In this document: one piece after another, positions 32,261-43,200 of the stretch
How positions within the stretch are numbered: the first letter of the stretch is position 1
How the letters are laid out: each line of letters opens with the position of its first letter
Source of the DNA: Bacteroidota bacterium
Lineage (GTDB): Bacteria; Bacteroidota; Bacteroidia; Bacteroidales; Paludibacteraceae
Reading direction: 5' to 3'
Assembly: GCA_023459355.1 (NCBI GenBank)
Contig: JAEWUM010000040.1
Location: 186,001-250,000, forward strand
Length of the DNA stretch: 64,000 nucleotides
Notes under the pieces: generated by a model
Databases searched by the model: none
Seen by the model: only the letters and a program-made list of their open reading frames with translations
Told to the model about the DNA's origin: nothing
Made by a program: the position numbers and the translations under genes

Positions 32261-33097
32261 ATGAACATAATCAACATTCATAACATGTCAACTTCATTCT
32301 CATCCCTCCATTCAACTGAAAAAATGCCCCTTCTTTTCCTCGGTCATGGAAACCCCATGAACGCGATTGAAGAGAATCAGTTTGTACGTGGTTTCAGGGC
32401 GATGGCAAAAGAACTTCCGCAACCCAACGCTATTCTGTGTGTTTCTGCCCATTGGGAAACAAGGGGTACGCAGGTTACCGCCATGGAGAATCCCCGTACC
32501 ATCCATGATTTCGGCGGATTCCCCCGGGAATTGTATGAAGTGCAGTACCCCGCACCGGGAAGTCCGTCGCTGGCTACAACAACAAAGGATACGGTACAAC
32601 AAACGCCGGTGCAGCTCGATTACGACTGGGGACTGGATCACGGGGCCTGGAGTGTAATCAAACATTTGTACCCCGAAGCCAATGTGCCGGTAGTGCAACT
32701 GAGTCTCGATGTGCTTAAAAAACCAAAAGAACATTATGAGTTGGCCAAAGAACTGGTTTCGTTACGGCGAAAAGGGGTGCTGATTATCGGCAGTGGAAAC
32801 ATGGTGCACAACCTGAGGATGGTGGACTGGCGCAACCTGAACAAAGTTGATTATGCGTTCGACTGGGCACAGGAGGCCAGAACCGGTATGAATGATTTCA
32901 TCCTGCATGATAACCATCAGGCTTTAATTGATTACAATGCCCAGGGCAAGGCATTTCAGCTGGCCGTCCCGACACCCGAACATTTTTTACCCTTGCTCTA
33001 TGTGCTGGCACTCAAAGAAAAGGATGAGGCGATCACCCTGTTTAACGATCACCCCGTTGGTGGCTCACTTACGATGACATCAGTGAAAGTTAACTAA
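32261..33097 (+). CDS. ygiD: LigB-family extradiol dioxygenase (YgiD, 4,5-DOPA dioxygenase-like)
   Basis: A 278-residue protein of the LigB class III extradiol ring-cleavage family. The metal site is visible: His in Leu-Gly-His-Gly-Asn-Pro-Met near residue 28, Ser-Ala-His-Trp-Glu near 62, and Asp-His-Gly-Ala-Trp near 125. E. coli YgiD opens DOPA to a muconaldehyde derivative; whether this protein does so is unknown. The start is uncertain: ATG at 32261 or at 32285. It stands between a terminator and the EamA gene. Confidence 0.88.
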   Translation: MNIINIHNMSTSFSSLHSTEKMPLLFLGHGNPMNAIEENQFVRGFRAMAKELPQPNAILCVSAHWETRGTQVTAMENPRTIHDFGGFPRELYEVQYPAPGSPSLATTTKDTVQQTPVQLDYDWGLDHGAWSVIKHLYPEANVPVVQLSLDVLKKPKEHYELAKELVSLRRKGVLIIGSGNMVHNLRMVDWRNLNKVDYAFDWAQEARTGMNDFILHDNHQALIDYNAQGKAFQLAVPTPEHFLPLLYVLALKEKDEAITLFNDHPVGGSLTMTSVKVN

Positions 33098-33159
33098 GCA
33101 TTATCCACTAACCACTAACCACTAAAAATAACTACCTTTACGCCTCAAAACGAAAACTT

Positions 33160-34089
33160 GTGGATAAAAAGAAACTAACAGGACATCTTGCCTTGTTGCT
33201 GGCAAACATATTTTTCGGAGTCAATAATCCGGTCGCCCGGATGTTGATGCCTGAGATTCTGCATCCGACGGTACTTACTTTCTTTCGTTTTTCAGGTGCA
33301 ATGGTGTTGTTTTGGCTGGCTTCTCTTTTCATTAAGCGTGAGCGTGTACCGCCTAAGGATGTGCTGTTGTTGTTCTTTGCATCAGTATTCGGACTGACGC
33401 TCAATCAGCTGCCGTTCTTCGTGGGCTTATCCATGACTTCCTCCATTGATGCCTCCATTGTGGTGACGATGCTGCCCATCGTGACGATGATATTATCGGC
33501 TATATTCCTGAAAGAACCCATAACACAACTAAAAGCAATCGGGGTAATCGTGGGAGCTTCGGGAGCATTGATTATTGTTTTCAGCAGTCAATCTGCTGAT
33601 GCCGGAAATGGCAATATGCTGGGTAATATCATTGTTTTTCTGGCTGTAATATCTTTTGCAACCTATCTTACCCTTTTCAAAAATCTGATTATCAAATATC
33701 ACCCGGTCACGGTCATGAAATGGATGTTTCTGTTTGCCACCATTACCGGATTACCTTTTAGCTATTCTCTGCTTGAAGAGGTTAGTTTTGCAGCTTTAAC
33801 GAATTCAACCTGGTATGCGATTGCTTATGTAATTGTATTGGCCACTTTCCTGAGTTATATTTTAGTTCCCATCGGGCAAAAGGCTGTTCGTCCCACCACC
33901 CTGAGTATGTACAATTACGTGCAGCCCATCATGGCTTCGCTGGTGGCTGTCCTCGTGGGTATCGACCAATTCGGCTATCAACAGGCGCTGGCGGCGGTGC
34001 TGGTGTTTTCGGGCGTATATATCGTGACGCAAAGTAAGTCGCGGGCGCAGTTAGAAGCAGAGAAGATGAAAAACCCGGGTTTGAAGTAA
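33160..34089 (+). CDS. EamA/DMT-family transporter
   Basis: A 309-residue inner-membrane protein with ten hydrophobic spans in two EamA repeats. The first includes Asn-Asn-Pro-Val-Ala-Arg and the second Gly-Val-Tyr-Ile-Val-Thr near the end. It probably exports or imports small metabolites. The start is GTG at 33160; the next ATG is too far inside the first span. Confidence 0.85.
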   Translation: MDKKKLTGHLALLLANIFFGVNNPVARMLMPEILHPTVLTFFRFSGAMVLFWLASLFIKRERVPPKDVLLLFFASVFGLTLNQLPFFVGLSMTSSIDASIVVTMLPIVTMILSAIFLKEPITQLKAIGVIVGASGALIIVFSSQSADAGNGNMLGNIIVFLAVISFATYLTLFKNLIIKYHPVTVMKWMFLFATITGLPFSYSLLEEVSFAALTNSTWYAIAYVIVLATFLSYILVPIGQKAVRPTTLSMYNYVQPIMASLVAVLVGIDQFGYQQALAAVLVFSGVYIVTQSKSRAQLEAEKMKNPGLK

Positions 34090-34224
34090 ATATCTCCGAA
34101 TTTTTTGTTTATTAATCAACATTGGATTATGATGCTTGTTTAGTTTCATATAATGAAACTATTTTTGCATTGGTTATTATGTGTTATGTCTAAATTTGTC
34201 AACATAAATTTTTACAAAACAAAT

Positions 34225-36018
34225 ATGAAACGAATCGGCAAAACACATCTGGGAATTTTATTATGTCTTGTGGCAGGTTTAACGTCAATGGCGCAAGACA
34301 ATAACGTTCGCATTTCATGGGACTACAATACTTATCAGGAGCAGACATCTGTTTTTGTCTCGAACAAAGGATATGCAGAAACACAACATTTTTATCCCCG
34401 TGTTAAAAAGTTGCAGGATGGTTCGTTGTTAATGGTTTTCATGAATGATGTGGTCGGATTTGATATTTTTATCCGGAAAAGCTATGACAATGGCAAAACC
34501 TGGACTGATGCCAATATGATTCGTCAACGTTATGTGTCTGCTTCTTCGGCGAGTCATGCCGATAAGATGGTGTTCGCTACTCCGGACTTTATTCAATTGC
34601 AGGACGGTCAGATATTACTTGCTTATCAGTGGCGTTATCATAAAGGTTATGGCGATCTTGATAATACAAATCAAAACTGTGGAATAGAACTTATGATTAG
34701 TAATGATGGGGGTGAAACCTTTTCAAAACCAAGGGTGATTTACACAGGCAGATGCTGGGAACCTGCGTTTTTAGAGTTACCTTCAGGTGAAATACATTTA
34801 TATATTACCGATAGTAATGAGGTGATGAACAAGTTGTCACAACCATGTGTTGCCTTATTAAGGTCATTTGATAAAGGTAAAACATGGCAGGGAAAAGAGC
34901 ATACATCTTATAAAGACGGAGAGGCTATATCCAGAACTTTTGATGAACGTGGTTCTTATGACGGGATGCCTACTGCAAAATATTTGCATAATAATAATGG
35001 GATTGCCATGTCGCTTGAGGTTTGGAGCTCTAAATTTCAGGTTGATGAAACACCTGTAATCGTTTATTCGTGGGGTGATAAAAACTGGAGATATGGTGAA
35101 TCCATCAGAGAAAAGGGTGGCCCGGATAAATTGCGAAAAAAACAATTAAATAAAGATTTCCGTGGTTTTGGTCCGTATATGGAAATATTACCAACCGGAG
35201 AGGTACTGGTTCAATCAAACGGTGTATATAAAGGAAAGCAAGGCATGTGGGTTTTTATCGGAGATACGCAAGCAGATAATTTTTCGTATGCATCTTCTCC
35301 ATACGAAGGGTATTGGGGATCTATTGCCTATATTGGGAATAACGAAGTGTTTAGTGCGGGTACCTACAATTATACTGAAGATGGAAAGAAACGAAGCGGT
35401 ATAAAGATGCAGAAAGGGAAATTGAATTATGCGAAAGAAATTAAAAAAGGAGGTCTTTCATTGCAAAGCCTGAAACAATTTGACAACCGGATTAACGGAG
35501 ATTGGTTTATAGGAAAAGAATCGCCTTCTCATGCTTATCTCAGTTTTGGCTATACAGATACTTGTCTAGATTTTACAGCTTATCTGTTTGATAAGAAGCT
35601 AATTGCTTATTCTTCTGAGAATGCTGACGCAGTCGAGTTTCTGTTAAATAGATGTAACGAAATCTCAGGTAAAGATGAGACATATAAACTACTTATCAAT
35701 GCGAAAGGTATCTTTACGCTTAAAAAAGAACAAAGTAATTCGTGGGTTTTGCAGGATGTTTCTCAGGTAAAGAAAATTGCATTTAAAATCAGTGGAACGA
35801 TAAACAATAATGCGGATGAAGACGAGGGCTTTGCGGCTAAAATTGCCGTTCCCTGGGATTTAATCGGGGGAGAACCTGCTGAACATGATGTCTTTCGTGT
35901 TCATTTCCGACACAGGTACAAAGATAATATTGAAGAAAGTCCGTTTGCGTCAATTGAATCAATAGGTGGAGAAGATGAAAGTATGCCTGAAACATGGCTG
36001 CGTGTTGCTTTTAAATAG
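34225..36018 (+). CDS. Secreted BNR (Asp-box) beta-propeller protein, glycoside-hydrolase-like
   Basis: A 597-residue secreted protein with a signal peptide cut near residue 24. It contains three Asp-boxes (Ser-x-Asp-x-Gly-x-Thr-Trp/Phe) in a six-blade propeller (about 45-400), as in sialidase- or exo-arabinanase-like enzymes, then a C-terminal beta-sandwich (about 430-597) with the Val-Pro-Trp-Asp-Leu-Ile-Gly-Gly pattern of CBM9-like domains. The sialidase Arg-Ile-Pro motif is not seen, so I do not call it a sialidase. It is a tandem paralogue of the next gene but lacks a T9SS tail. Likely exo-acting or binding on the PUL glycan. Start taken at the ATG with the signal peptide. Confidence 0.75.
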   Translation: MKRIGKTHLGILLCLVAGLTSMAQDNNVRISWDYNTYQEQTSVFVSNKGYAETQHFYPRVKKLQDGSLLMVFMNDVVGFDIFIRKSYDNGKTWTDANMIRQRYVSASSASHADKMVFATPDFIQLQDGQILLAYQWRYHKGYGDLDNTNQNCGIELMISNDGGETFSKPRVIYTGRCWEPAFLELPSGEIHLYITDSNEVMNKLSQPCVALLRSFDKGKTWQGKEHTSYKDGEAISRTFDERGSYDGMPTAKYLHNNNGIAMSLEVWSSKFQVDETPVIVYSWGDKNWRYGESIREKGGPDKLRKKQLNKDFRGFGPYMEILPTGEVLVQSNGVYKGKQGMWVFIGDTQADNFSYASSPYEGYWGSIAYIGNNEVFSAGTYNYTEDGKKRSGIKMQKGKLNYAKEIKKGGLSLQSLKQFDNRINGDWFIGKESPSHAYLSFGYTDTCLDFTAYLFDKKLIAYSSENADAVEFLLNRCNEISGKDETYKLLINAKGIFTLKKEQSNSWVLQDVSQVKKIAFKISGTINNNADEDEGFAAKIAVPWDLIGGEPAEHDVFRVHFRHRYKDNIEESPFASIESIGGEDESMPETWLRVAFK

Positions 36019-36142
36019 GCCTTAAATTGCAGGTATTTAATATATACCATTGTTGGTTGTATCGTGGTATATTTTGATTTTTTTATTCTATGTTGACCCG
36101 AATAATTCTTCCTAAATTTGAACACGATTTAAAAAGAATATC

Positions 36143-38164
36143 ATGTTAAAATACAAAATAAGCATCGTTTTTCTCGTCATCATTTGTTTGGGAAATCAGG
36201 TAAATGGTTCGGATGTCAGAATCTCCTGGGATAAAAATTCCTACAGTGAAATCCCTTCGTATTTAGTGTCGGATAACAATTCAACCTTAAAAACAGCGTA
36301 TTACCCCAGAATTAAAAGATTAAGTGACGGTTCTTTGTTGATGGTTTTTATGAATGCACAATACGGATATAATATATATACCCGTAAAAGTACCGATGAT
36401 GGAAAAACGTGGACAAATGCTTCCTGGATACGCAAGCAGTATAACGAAGCTTCACAAGTCTCATCAACAGATAAGATTGTATTTGCATGTCCTGATTTTA
36501 TCGAGTTGGGGAATGGAGAAGTCTTGTTGGCTTATCAATGGAGATATAACTCAGCATATTCGAACGTTACATATACAAATGTGAGTTGCGGTATCGAGAT
36601 TATGAGGAGCTATGATTTTGGAAACACATGGGATACCCCCCGTCGGGTGTATTACGGACGGAATTGGGAGCCTTCCTTTATCAAGCTACCAACCGGTGAA
36701 TTGCAAATGATTTTTACCGATAGTCACGAAGTTACTTCAGATGGAAAATCAAGACCGTGTGTAAGTCTCATAAGATCATTCGATAACGGTAGTACCTGGC
36801 AGCATAAGGAAGTATGTACTTATGAAGATGCAGAAGTGCTTTCCCGCATAGTAGATTCAAACGGTACGTATGACGGGATGCCTGTTGGAAAATGTCTGCT
36901 AAATAACAATGGGATTGTATATGCCTGTGAGAGTTGGGGGGTGGGACAGACTCCTTGGATTGTTTATTCCTCTTCAAATGCAAACTGGATGTATAACGAT
37001 TTTGATTTTGCAACAGGAGGTCCGGGAACTGACCGCAGGTGGTTGATTCATTCAAATTTGGTTGCGTATGCCCCTTATCTCGAAGTTCTTCCTACTGGAG
37101 AAGTCTTAGTACAAGCCAACGGTAAATACAATGGTGTTTCAGGTATATGGACGTTAATAGGAAACTCAAATGCAAAGAATTTTGCCAATGCATCTTCTCC
37201 TTATACTGGTTGGTGGGGGGCCATTGCTTATATTGGAAATGATGAGGTAATAAGCACAGCTAATTATGATTATAAGTCAGGAAGCCTTTCTTATGAAGGA
37301 ATTAAAGTAATAAAAGGAAAATTAAACTATTCAAAAACGATAAGAAAACAGTCCCTGCAATTACAAGACTTATCTTCTTTCGACAGAAGCATAAATAAAG
37401 ATTGGTTTATCGGGGAGAAAAGCACATCATCAGCCTACGTGAATTTTGGATATACAAATACAGGGTTTGAATATACCGTTCACATGTTCGATTCCGTGAT
37501 AACTGCATTTACACCCACCAATGCTGATGCAGTTGTGGTCCGGATAACAAGGAAGAATCCTTCAAACGGAAATTATGAAAACTATCAAATGGTGGCAAAT
37601 GCCTATGGAGATTTTTCTCTCGAGAAAAAGACTTCTTACATCTGGACCACACAGGACGTTTCAACGGTGAAAGACATTGCTGTGGTTGTAGATGGTACAA
37701 TAAATAATCTATCAGATGTTGATAAAGGCTATGCAATCAAAGTTTCGGTTCCCTGGAATCTGATAGGAGGTTATCCGTCAGAAAATGAAGAGATAAGGGT
37801 TCATTTGAGACAGCGCTACAAAGATGTGGTTACGGAAACACCAATGGCATCAGTAGCGTCGATGGCCGGGGAGGATATGGATGATAGTAGTACCTGGTTA
37901 AAATTAACTGTTGATTATGGAACCTTGACCCCTCAGACACAAGCAGACGGATATCAATCTGTTTATGTCGACGGAAATGTTATATGTGTAGCAACTCCTG
38001 CAGAGGTTAAAGAATTGTTCATCTATAATCTCTATGGACAGAAAGTTCTTGATGTTTGTCCTGTAATGGAAAGGAACACAGTGAATTTGCATAAAGGGAT
38101 ATATGTTCTTTCCTGTAAATCCGATAAAGGGAAACACTTCAATAGTAAATTTTATATTAATTAG
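36143..38164 (+). CDS. BNR beta-propeller protein with T9SS sorting domain
   Basis: A 673-residue secreted paralogue of the gene before, with the same order: signal peptide, three Asp-boxes in a propeller (about 25-390) and the CBM9-like domain (about 410-590). It has an additional C-terminal T9SS sorting domain (about 600-673: Leu-Phe-Ile-Tyr-Asn-Leu-Tyr-Gly ... Gly-Ile-Tyr-Val-Leu-Ser). It would be sent out through the T9SS, unlike its neighbour. Substrate unknown; the two may act on different bonds of one glycan. Gap between the genes: 124 bases. Confidence 0.78.
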   Translation: MLKYKISIVFLVIICLGNQVNGSDVRISWDKNSYSEIPSYLVSDNNSTLKTAYYPRIKRLSDGSLLMVFMNAQYGYNIYTRKSTDDGKTWTNASWIRKQYNEASQVSSTDKIVFACPDFIELGNGEVLLAYQWRYNSAYSNVTYTNVSCGIEIMRSYDFGNTWDTPRRVYYGRNWEPSFIKLPTGELQMIFTDSHEVTSDGKSRPCVSLIRSFDNGSTWQHKEVCTYEDAEVLSRIVDSNGTYDGMPVGKCLLNNNGIVYACESWGVGQTPWIVYSSSNANWMYNDFDFATGGPGTDRRWLIHSNLVAYAPYLEVLPTGEVLVQANGKYNGVSGIWTLIGNSNAKNFANASSPYTGWWGAIAYIGNDEVISTANYDYKSGSLSYEGIKVIKGKLNYSKTIRKQSLQLQDLSSFDRSINKDWFIGEKSTSSAYVNFGYTNTGFEYTVHMFDSVITAFTPTNADAVVVRITRKNPSNGNYENYQMVANAYGDFSLEKKTSYIWTTQDVSTVKDIAVVVDGTINNLSDVDKGYAIKVSVPWNLIGGYPSENEEIRVHLRQRYKDVVTETPMASVASMAGEDMDDSSTWLKLTVDYGTLTPQTQADGYQSVYVDGNVICVATPAEVKELFIYNLYGQKVLDVCPVMERNTVNLHKGIYVLSCKSDKGKHFNSKFYIN

Positions 38165-38249
38165 TGAATATATATTTTCTGCTGATGTTTATCCATATTA
38201 ATATCAGTGAAACAAATATTAGATTATTAACCTTCAAAATTAAAATTCA

Positions 38250-40169
38250 ATGAAAAAACAATTACTTTCTTTTTTGTTGTTAGCGGTTAGTTTGCCATTA
38301 ATGATCGGACAAACTTTGTTAACAGAGATTCCTGCATATAAAATCCAGGTTGGAGATATTCAGGATGTGGATATCAATGCAGATGGCAAGCTTGATCTAT
38401 TTATCGGCGGAAATGATTATGCTAAAAGTGCAGTTAACGAGCGTGTTGGGCTTGATGGGACTTCTTATTATTATCAGACCATCATGCTGATATGGAGTAA
38501 AACCCAACAAGAATTCTATGAAGCAGGAACTAATTTTAAAAGTAATTCACGTCCTTATCCCGCTTTTGCTGATATGGACGGGGATAACATACTGGACATA
38601 GTTTATTCCCATCATGGAGTAATTGCGGCGTTCCCTGATGATTACGGGCTGTTTATAGGCGATGGAAATGGAAATTTTGATAAAGAGGCGTGGGTATTTG
38701 ATCTGGAGAATTATGAATTTTTCCCTAAGGCAAGTGCTATTGCAGATTTTAACATGGATGGTAAGCCAGATGTGTTGGCTATAGGACATGCAGGAACAAT
38801 CGGATCTTCTGACTTTGTGAATCATTCGGCCATTCTTATAAATAATGGAGAGTATGTGGGTGATATGAAATTTAAAGTTACAAGTCAATCATTTTTTGCA
38901 AATCATTCCTGGAGTTATCCTCAGATTCAGATATTGGATTTTAATAACGATTGTTATCCCGATTTTTTACTCACAGCACGTGATGCGTCGGATAATGCAA
39001 TTAACAACGGGACATTCACCGATATTTTTATGAACAAAGGAGCAAGCGCTCCCGGAGAGTTCCAACGTATATTTTTATGCGAACAGATGGGAGCTATACC
39101 TCAGTATCTCGGGCCTTTATTAGTGCAGGACTTTAATGGTGATGGGTATCTGGATGTTTTCATAACAGGAAAGAATGCAAACTCTTCTGTTTCTCCAATG
39201 AATTTGTATTTAAATAATGGTAGCGGAACATTCTCAAAAAGCACGCAGGCTAATTTTAGGGCTGATATGAGAAATGAAAATTCAACTGCAAGTCAATCAA
39301 AAGCATTTGACTGGGATGGAGATGGAATTCCGGACATTGTTATGTCGGGTTATGTGAGCGAGGCTCCGGCTACTCAGGTTGGTTTGTGGTGGAAGAATGA
39401 TGGTGAGGCCGGCTTTGGAACTGAAGCCCGTATACCGGGAGCTTCAAATTCCTGTATGGCTTTCCCCGACTGGAACGGAGATGGTGTGAGGGATATGATG
39501 ATTGTTGGAAAAACAACTTCAACTACTTATATAACACAAGGAGGCTCTAATTATTTTGAGGCAATGGTCACCAAAGGCGAAGCTCCGATGAATCAAAAAC
39601 CTTCAGCTCCTGCAAATACCAATGCAGTTGTCAGTGGAAATAGTGTAACGCTAAGCTGGGATGCAGCTGTAGATGATAAAACACCCTCAAACTCTCTTTC
39701 TTATGAGATTTATATCAAAAATTCTGATGGAGATGTGTATAATAATTGCAGATCAATCATTGGTGGTTCAGATGATGGAGCCAGGATGGTGCTTTCTTTG
39801 GGAAATGCGTTTCTGAATAAATCAGTAAAGATAAATAATCTTCCTGATGATGATTATACATGGGGTGTACAGGCTATTGATGCCAATTATACAGGATCTG
39901 TTTTTGCCACAGGCGCTTTTAAAATTGATGGTTCAAGTGCTGTTTCACATCCACGTGAACTAAATGTGCAATTTAACATGACTAATCAGGTGATTACAAT
40001 TAAAACCGGAGTTGAATCAGCTACTGTACGTATCATGGACATTGCCGGGAAGTTGCTGGAAAAAAGCATTTTTAGCCGAAGCTTCTCAAAAGAATTACCA
40101 AAAGGAATGTACCTGATATCAGTTGAGCATAACGGGCTTAAAAATATCAGAAAAGTGATTGTATGGTAA
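38250..40169 (+). CDS. FG-GAP/VCBS-repeat protein with T9SS sorting domain
   Basis: A 639-residue secreted protein. After the signal peptide come FG-GAP/VCBS repeats (about 30-440), each with a Ca-binding Asp-x-Asp/Asn-x-Asp-Gly motif (for example Asp-Ile-Asn-Ala-Asp-Gly and Asp-Met-Asp-Gly-Asp). A fibronectin-type-III-like domain follows (about 450-560), then a T9SS sorting domain (about 570-639). Such propellers bind sugars or other ligands; no catalytic motif is seen. It lies 85 bases after the BNR gene, and its end is next to the regulator start, so it is likely a surface binding protein of this PUL. Confidence 0.78.
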   Translation: MKKQLLSFLLLAVSLPLMIGQTLLTEIPAYKIQVGDIQDVDINADGKLDLFIGGNDYAKSAVNERVGLDGTSYYYQTIMLIWSKTQQEFYEAGTNFKSNSRPYPAFADMDGDNILDIVYSHHGVIAAFPDDYGLFIGDGNGNFDKEAWVFDLENYEFFPKASAIADFNMDGKPDVLAIGHAGTIGSSDFVNHSAILINNGEYVGDMKFKVTSQSFFANHSWSYPQIQILDFNNDCYPDFLLTARDASDNAINNGTFTDIFMNKGASAPGEFQRIFLCEQMGAIPQYLGPLLVQDFNGDGYLDVFITGKNANSSVSPMNLYLNNGSGTFSKSTQANFRADMRNENSTASQSKAFDWDGDGIPDIVMSGYVSEAPATQVGLWWKNDGEAGFGTEARIPGASNSCMAFPDWNGDGVRDMMIVGKTTSTTYITQGGSNYFEAMVTKGEAPMNQKPSAPANTNAVVSGNSVTLSWDAAVDDKTPSNSLSYEIYIKNSDGDVYNNCRSIIGGSDDGARMVLSLGNAFLNKSVKINNLPDDDYTWGVQAIDANYTGSVFATGAFKIDGSSAVSHPRELNVQFNMTNQVITIKTGVESATVRIMDIAGKLLEKSIFSRSFSKELPKGMYLISVEHNGLKNIRKVIVW

Positions 40170-40215
40170 AAAAATAAGTATATTTGAAGAGATTTCTCGG
40201 CAGGTTTCTAATAAA

Positions 40216-43200
40216 ATGTATATGAGATGTCTGAGACATAGGCAAACACAGTTGGTATGCATGTTAATATGCATAGCAGCTGTGTTTATGTTTATTGTAC
40301 CGGTGTATGCGGAGGAGTCACAATTGTATTTTAATCAAATATCAACAAAAAACGGACTCTCTCATAACAGGGTACATGCAATAATGCAGGACTCCAGGGG
40401 CTTCCTTTGGATAGGTACTTCTGATGGTTTGAACAGATATGATGGTATAACGTTTAAGACTTTTTATAAAGATGAACTTGAACTAAACAGTTCTTTTATT
40501 GTAACGCTTTGCGAGGATAATCAGGGGAATCTTTGGGTAGGTACAGATAGCGGGGTTACAGTATACGATTCAAAAAAAGATCAGTTTAAACGTTTTGATT
40601 TGGTTAGTAATACCGGCTTATCAATACAGAATAAAGTGCCCTTGATACAGAAAGATGAAAAAGGGTTTATCTGGATAGCAGCAAACAATCAGGGTTTGTT
40701 CTCGTATAATCCGGATAAAGGAGAATTATTAAATTATTTTGTTAAGAATGGTAAACAGCAACTACCCGCTAATATCACAACATTGTACTTTGATAAAAAC
40801 AAACGTTGTTGGCTTGGTTTGTATTTTGATAATTTGTATTATACCGATAAAAACTTTAAGACATTAACTCCATATACTTCATCTGATGGAATACAGCCCT
40901 TTAAACGCGATTATCTTACCAGGATTATAAAAAGTCCTTATAATAGTATTTATATTGCATCGGTCAATAAAGGGGTTGTTGAAATAAACTTGTCATTAAA
41001 TTCCATCAAAACAATTGTTTCAAATTCAGCCAAGAAGTTTATAACCAATGATTTGTTGTTGGAGAATGACAGTGAGTTATGGTTGGGAACGACCGACGGA
41101 CTTTTTAAATATAATGTGGCTACGGAAGAAACCACACATATTGAATCAGTTCAGGGTGATATTTTTTCTTTATCAGACAGCGAGATACTTTCGATCGCGA
41201 TTGATGATTCAAGAGGGTTGTGGATTGGGACCTACAGTAGCGGACTTAATCATGCCAGTTATGCCTATATGGATTTTGAGAAATTCTATAAAACTGGTTC
41301 TTCTTCTTCTTTTATAGGGAGCCTGGTCAGGGGATTTGTGGAAGACAAAGATGGAAACATCTGGATAGGAACTGAAAAGTCAGGCTTATATAAATATTCA
41401 CAGAAGACCCATATCATTCAGAAATATACCCATAAAGATCTTCCTGATAATATCTTTGGAATTTGTTATGAAAACGAAAACCTGTGGATGGGGTCTTATT
41501 CCGGAATATACCGCCTGAATATAAAAAATAACCAGGTTAAAACTTATGACCGGAATAACGCAGAATCCAAGCTCAGAGACAATAAGATTTACAAAATATA
41601 TAAAAACTCATTAAATCAGATTCTCATAGGAACAACTTTGGGTCTTCTGAAATATGATGAAACCAAAGATGATCTGGTCTCGGTAAAAGGTTATGATGGC
41701 TTGTTTGTATGTGACATTCTGGAAGATAAGCAGGGAAATATGTGGTTTGCCACGTATGCCGATGGGTTATATAAATATGAAATGGATAAGGATAAAATTA
41801 TTAATTTCAGACACGATCCTGAGAATCAAACTACAATACCGTGCAATAAAATTCTGTCAATATTTGAAGATACTAAGAACCAAATCTGGATAACAACTCA
41901 CGGTGCCGGATTCAGCAGATTGAATAATGACAATACCTTTACAACTTATGATATTCATAAAGGTCTGCCCAATGATATCATTTATAAGATCATCGAGGAT
42001 GACAATGAAAATTTCTGGATAAGTTCCAACAAAGGATTAATTAAATTCACTCCGGAAAAAGAAGAATTGAAAATTTACACCCATGTTGACGGACTATTAA
42101 ATAATGAGTTTAATTATAATTCAGGAATTAAATCGAACAAAGGTGACATCTTTTTTGGATCAAAGGATGGATTTATCAAGTTTAATCCCAAAAGATTTAT
42201 CCCCAACAAAAAAGTGCCGAACATTGTTATCACAGATTTATTGATCAACAATGTACCGGTTAAACCCAATCAGCCAAACTCACCGTTAATATGTGCGATT
42301 GCTGAAACCCGGAAAGTTGAGTTGAAAGCCAGCCAGAATACGATTGAGCTAAAGTTCTCCATTTTAAATTTTCATTCTCCGGCTAATAATATTTTGTATT
42401 ATAAATTAGAAGGTTACAACGAGATTTGGCAGAAAGCATCTCCGTATAACACAATTTCGTTTAGTAATCTTCCTGCAGGAGCATATCGACTGGAAATAAA
42501 GGGAGTCAGCAACGACGGAGTCTGGAACGAGAATCATCCTCCTTTGGAGATTGTAGTATTACCAAAGTTTTATTTATCAAAGACTGCATTTTTTATATAT
42601 ATAATATTAATCCTTGGTTTGGTTGTTTTTTCTCTTTATTTTATTAAAAAACGGACAATTGATCAACAGGTTAAACGTCAGAGAGCCTTTGAAAAAAACA
42701 GGGAAATTGAAATCTATAATGAGAAGATAAATTTCTTCTCCAGTATTGCACATGAAATAAAAACACCGCTTACACTCATCAAAACTCCTCTCCAGAATAT
42801 TATGAATAATGGAGAGTTTGATGTGGAGATAAAAGAAGACCTTAATTTGATTAATCAAAATACAGAACAACTTTCTCAGTTGATTAATGAACTACTTGAT
42901 TTTTCAAAAGTTGAAAAAAACGGTTTCAGGTTGTACTGTGTTGAACTGGATGTTATTGAGAAAATAGAATTTCTGAAATATAATTTCAGTGGAACAGCTA
43001 AAGAAAAGAATCTGAAAATTACATTTCAGACTTCATCTGACCATATTTTTGTTTTTGCTGATGAACAGGGTTTCATCAAAATCATTAACAATATACTTTC
43101 CAACGCGTTGAAGTATGCCGATACTTATATTGATATCAGGGTCAGCGTTGAGCAAGATAAGGTGATTTTATCATTTAAAAATGATGGTCATATAATTCCA

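Noticed and set aside
34225..38164. Sialidase (GH33) call for the BNR proteins
   Set aside because: Asp-boxes are present but no Arg-Ile-Pro arginine motif could be found, and several other propeller families share Asp-boxes.
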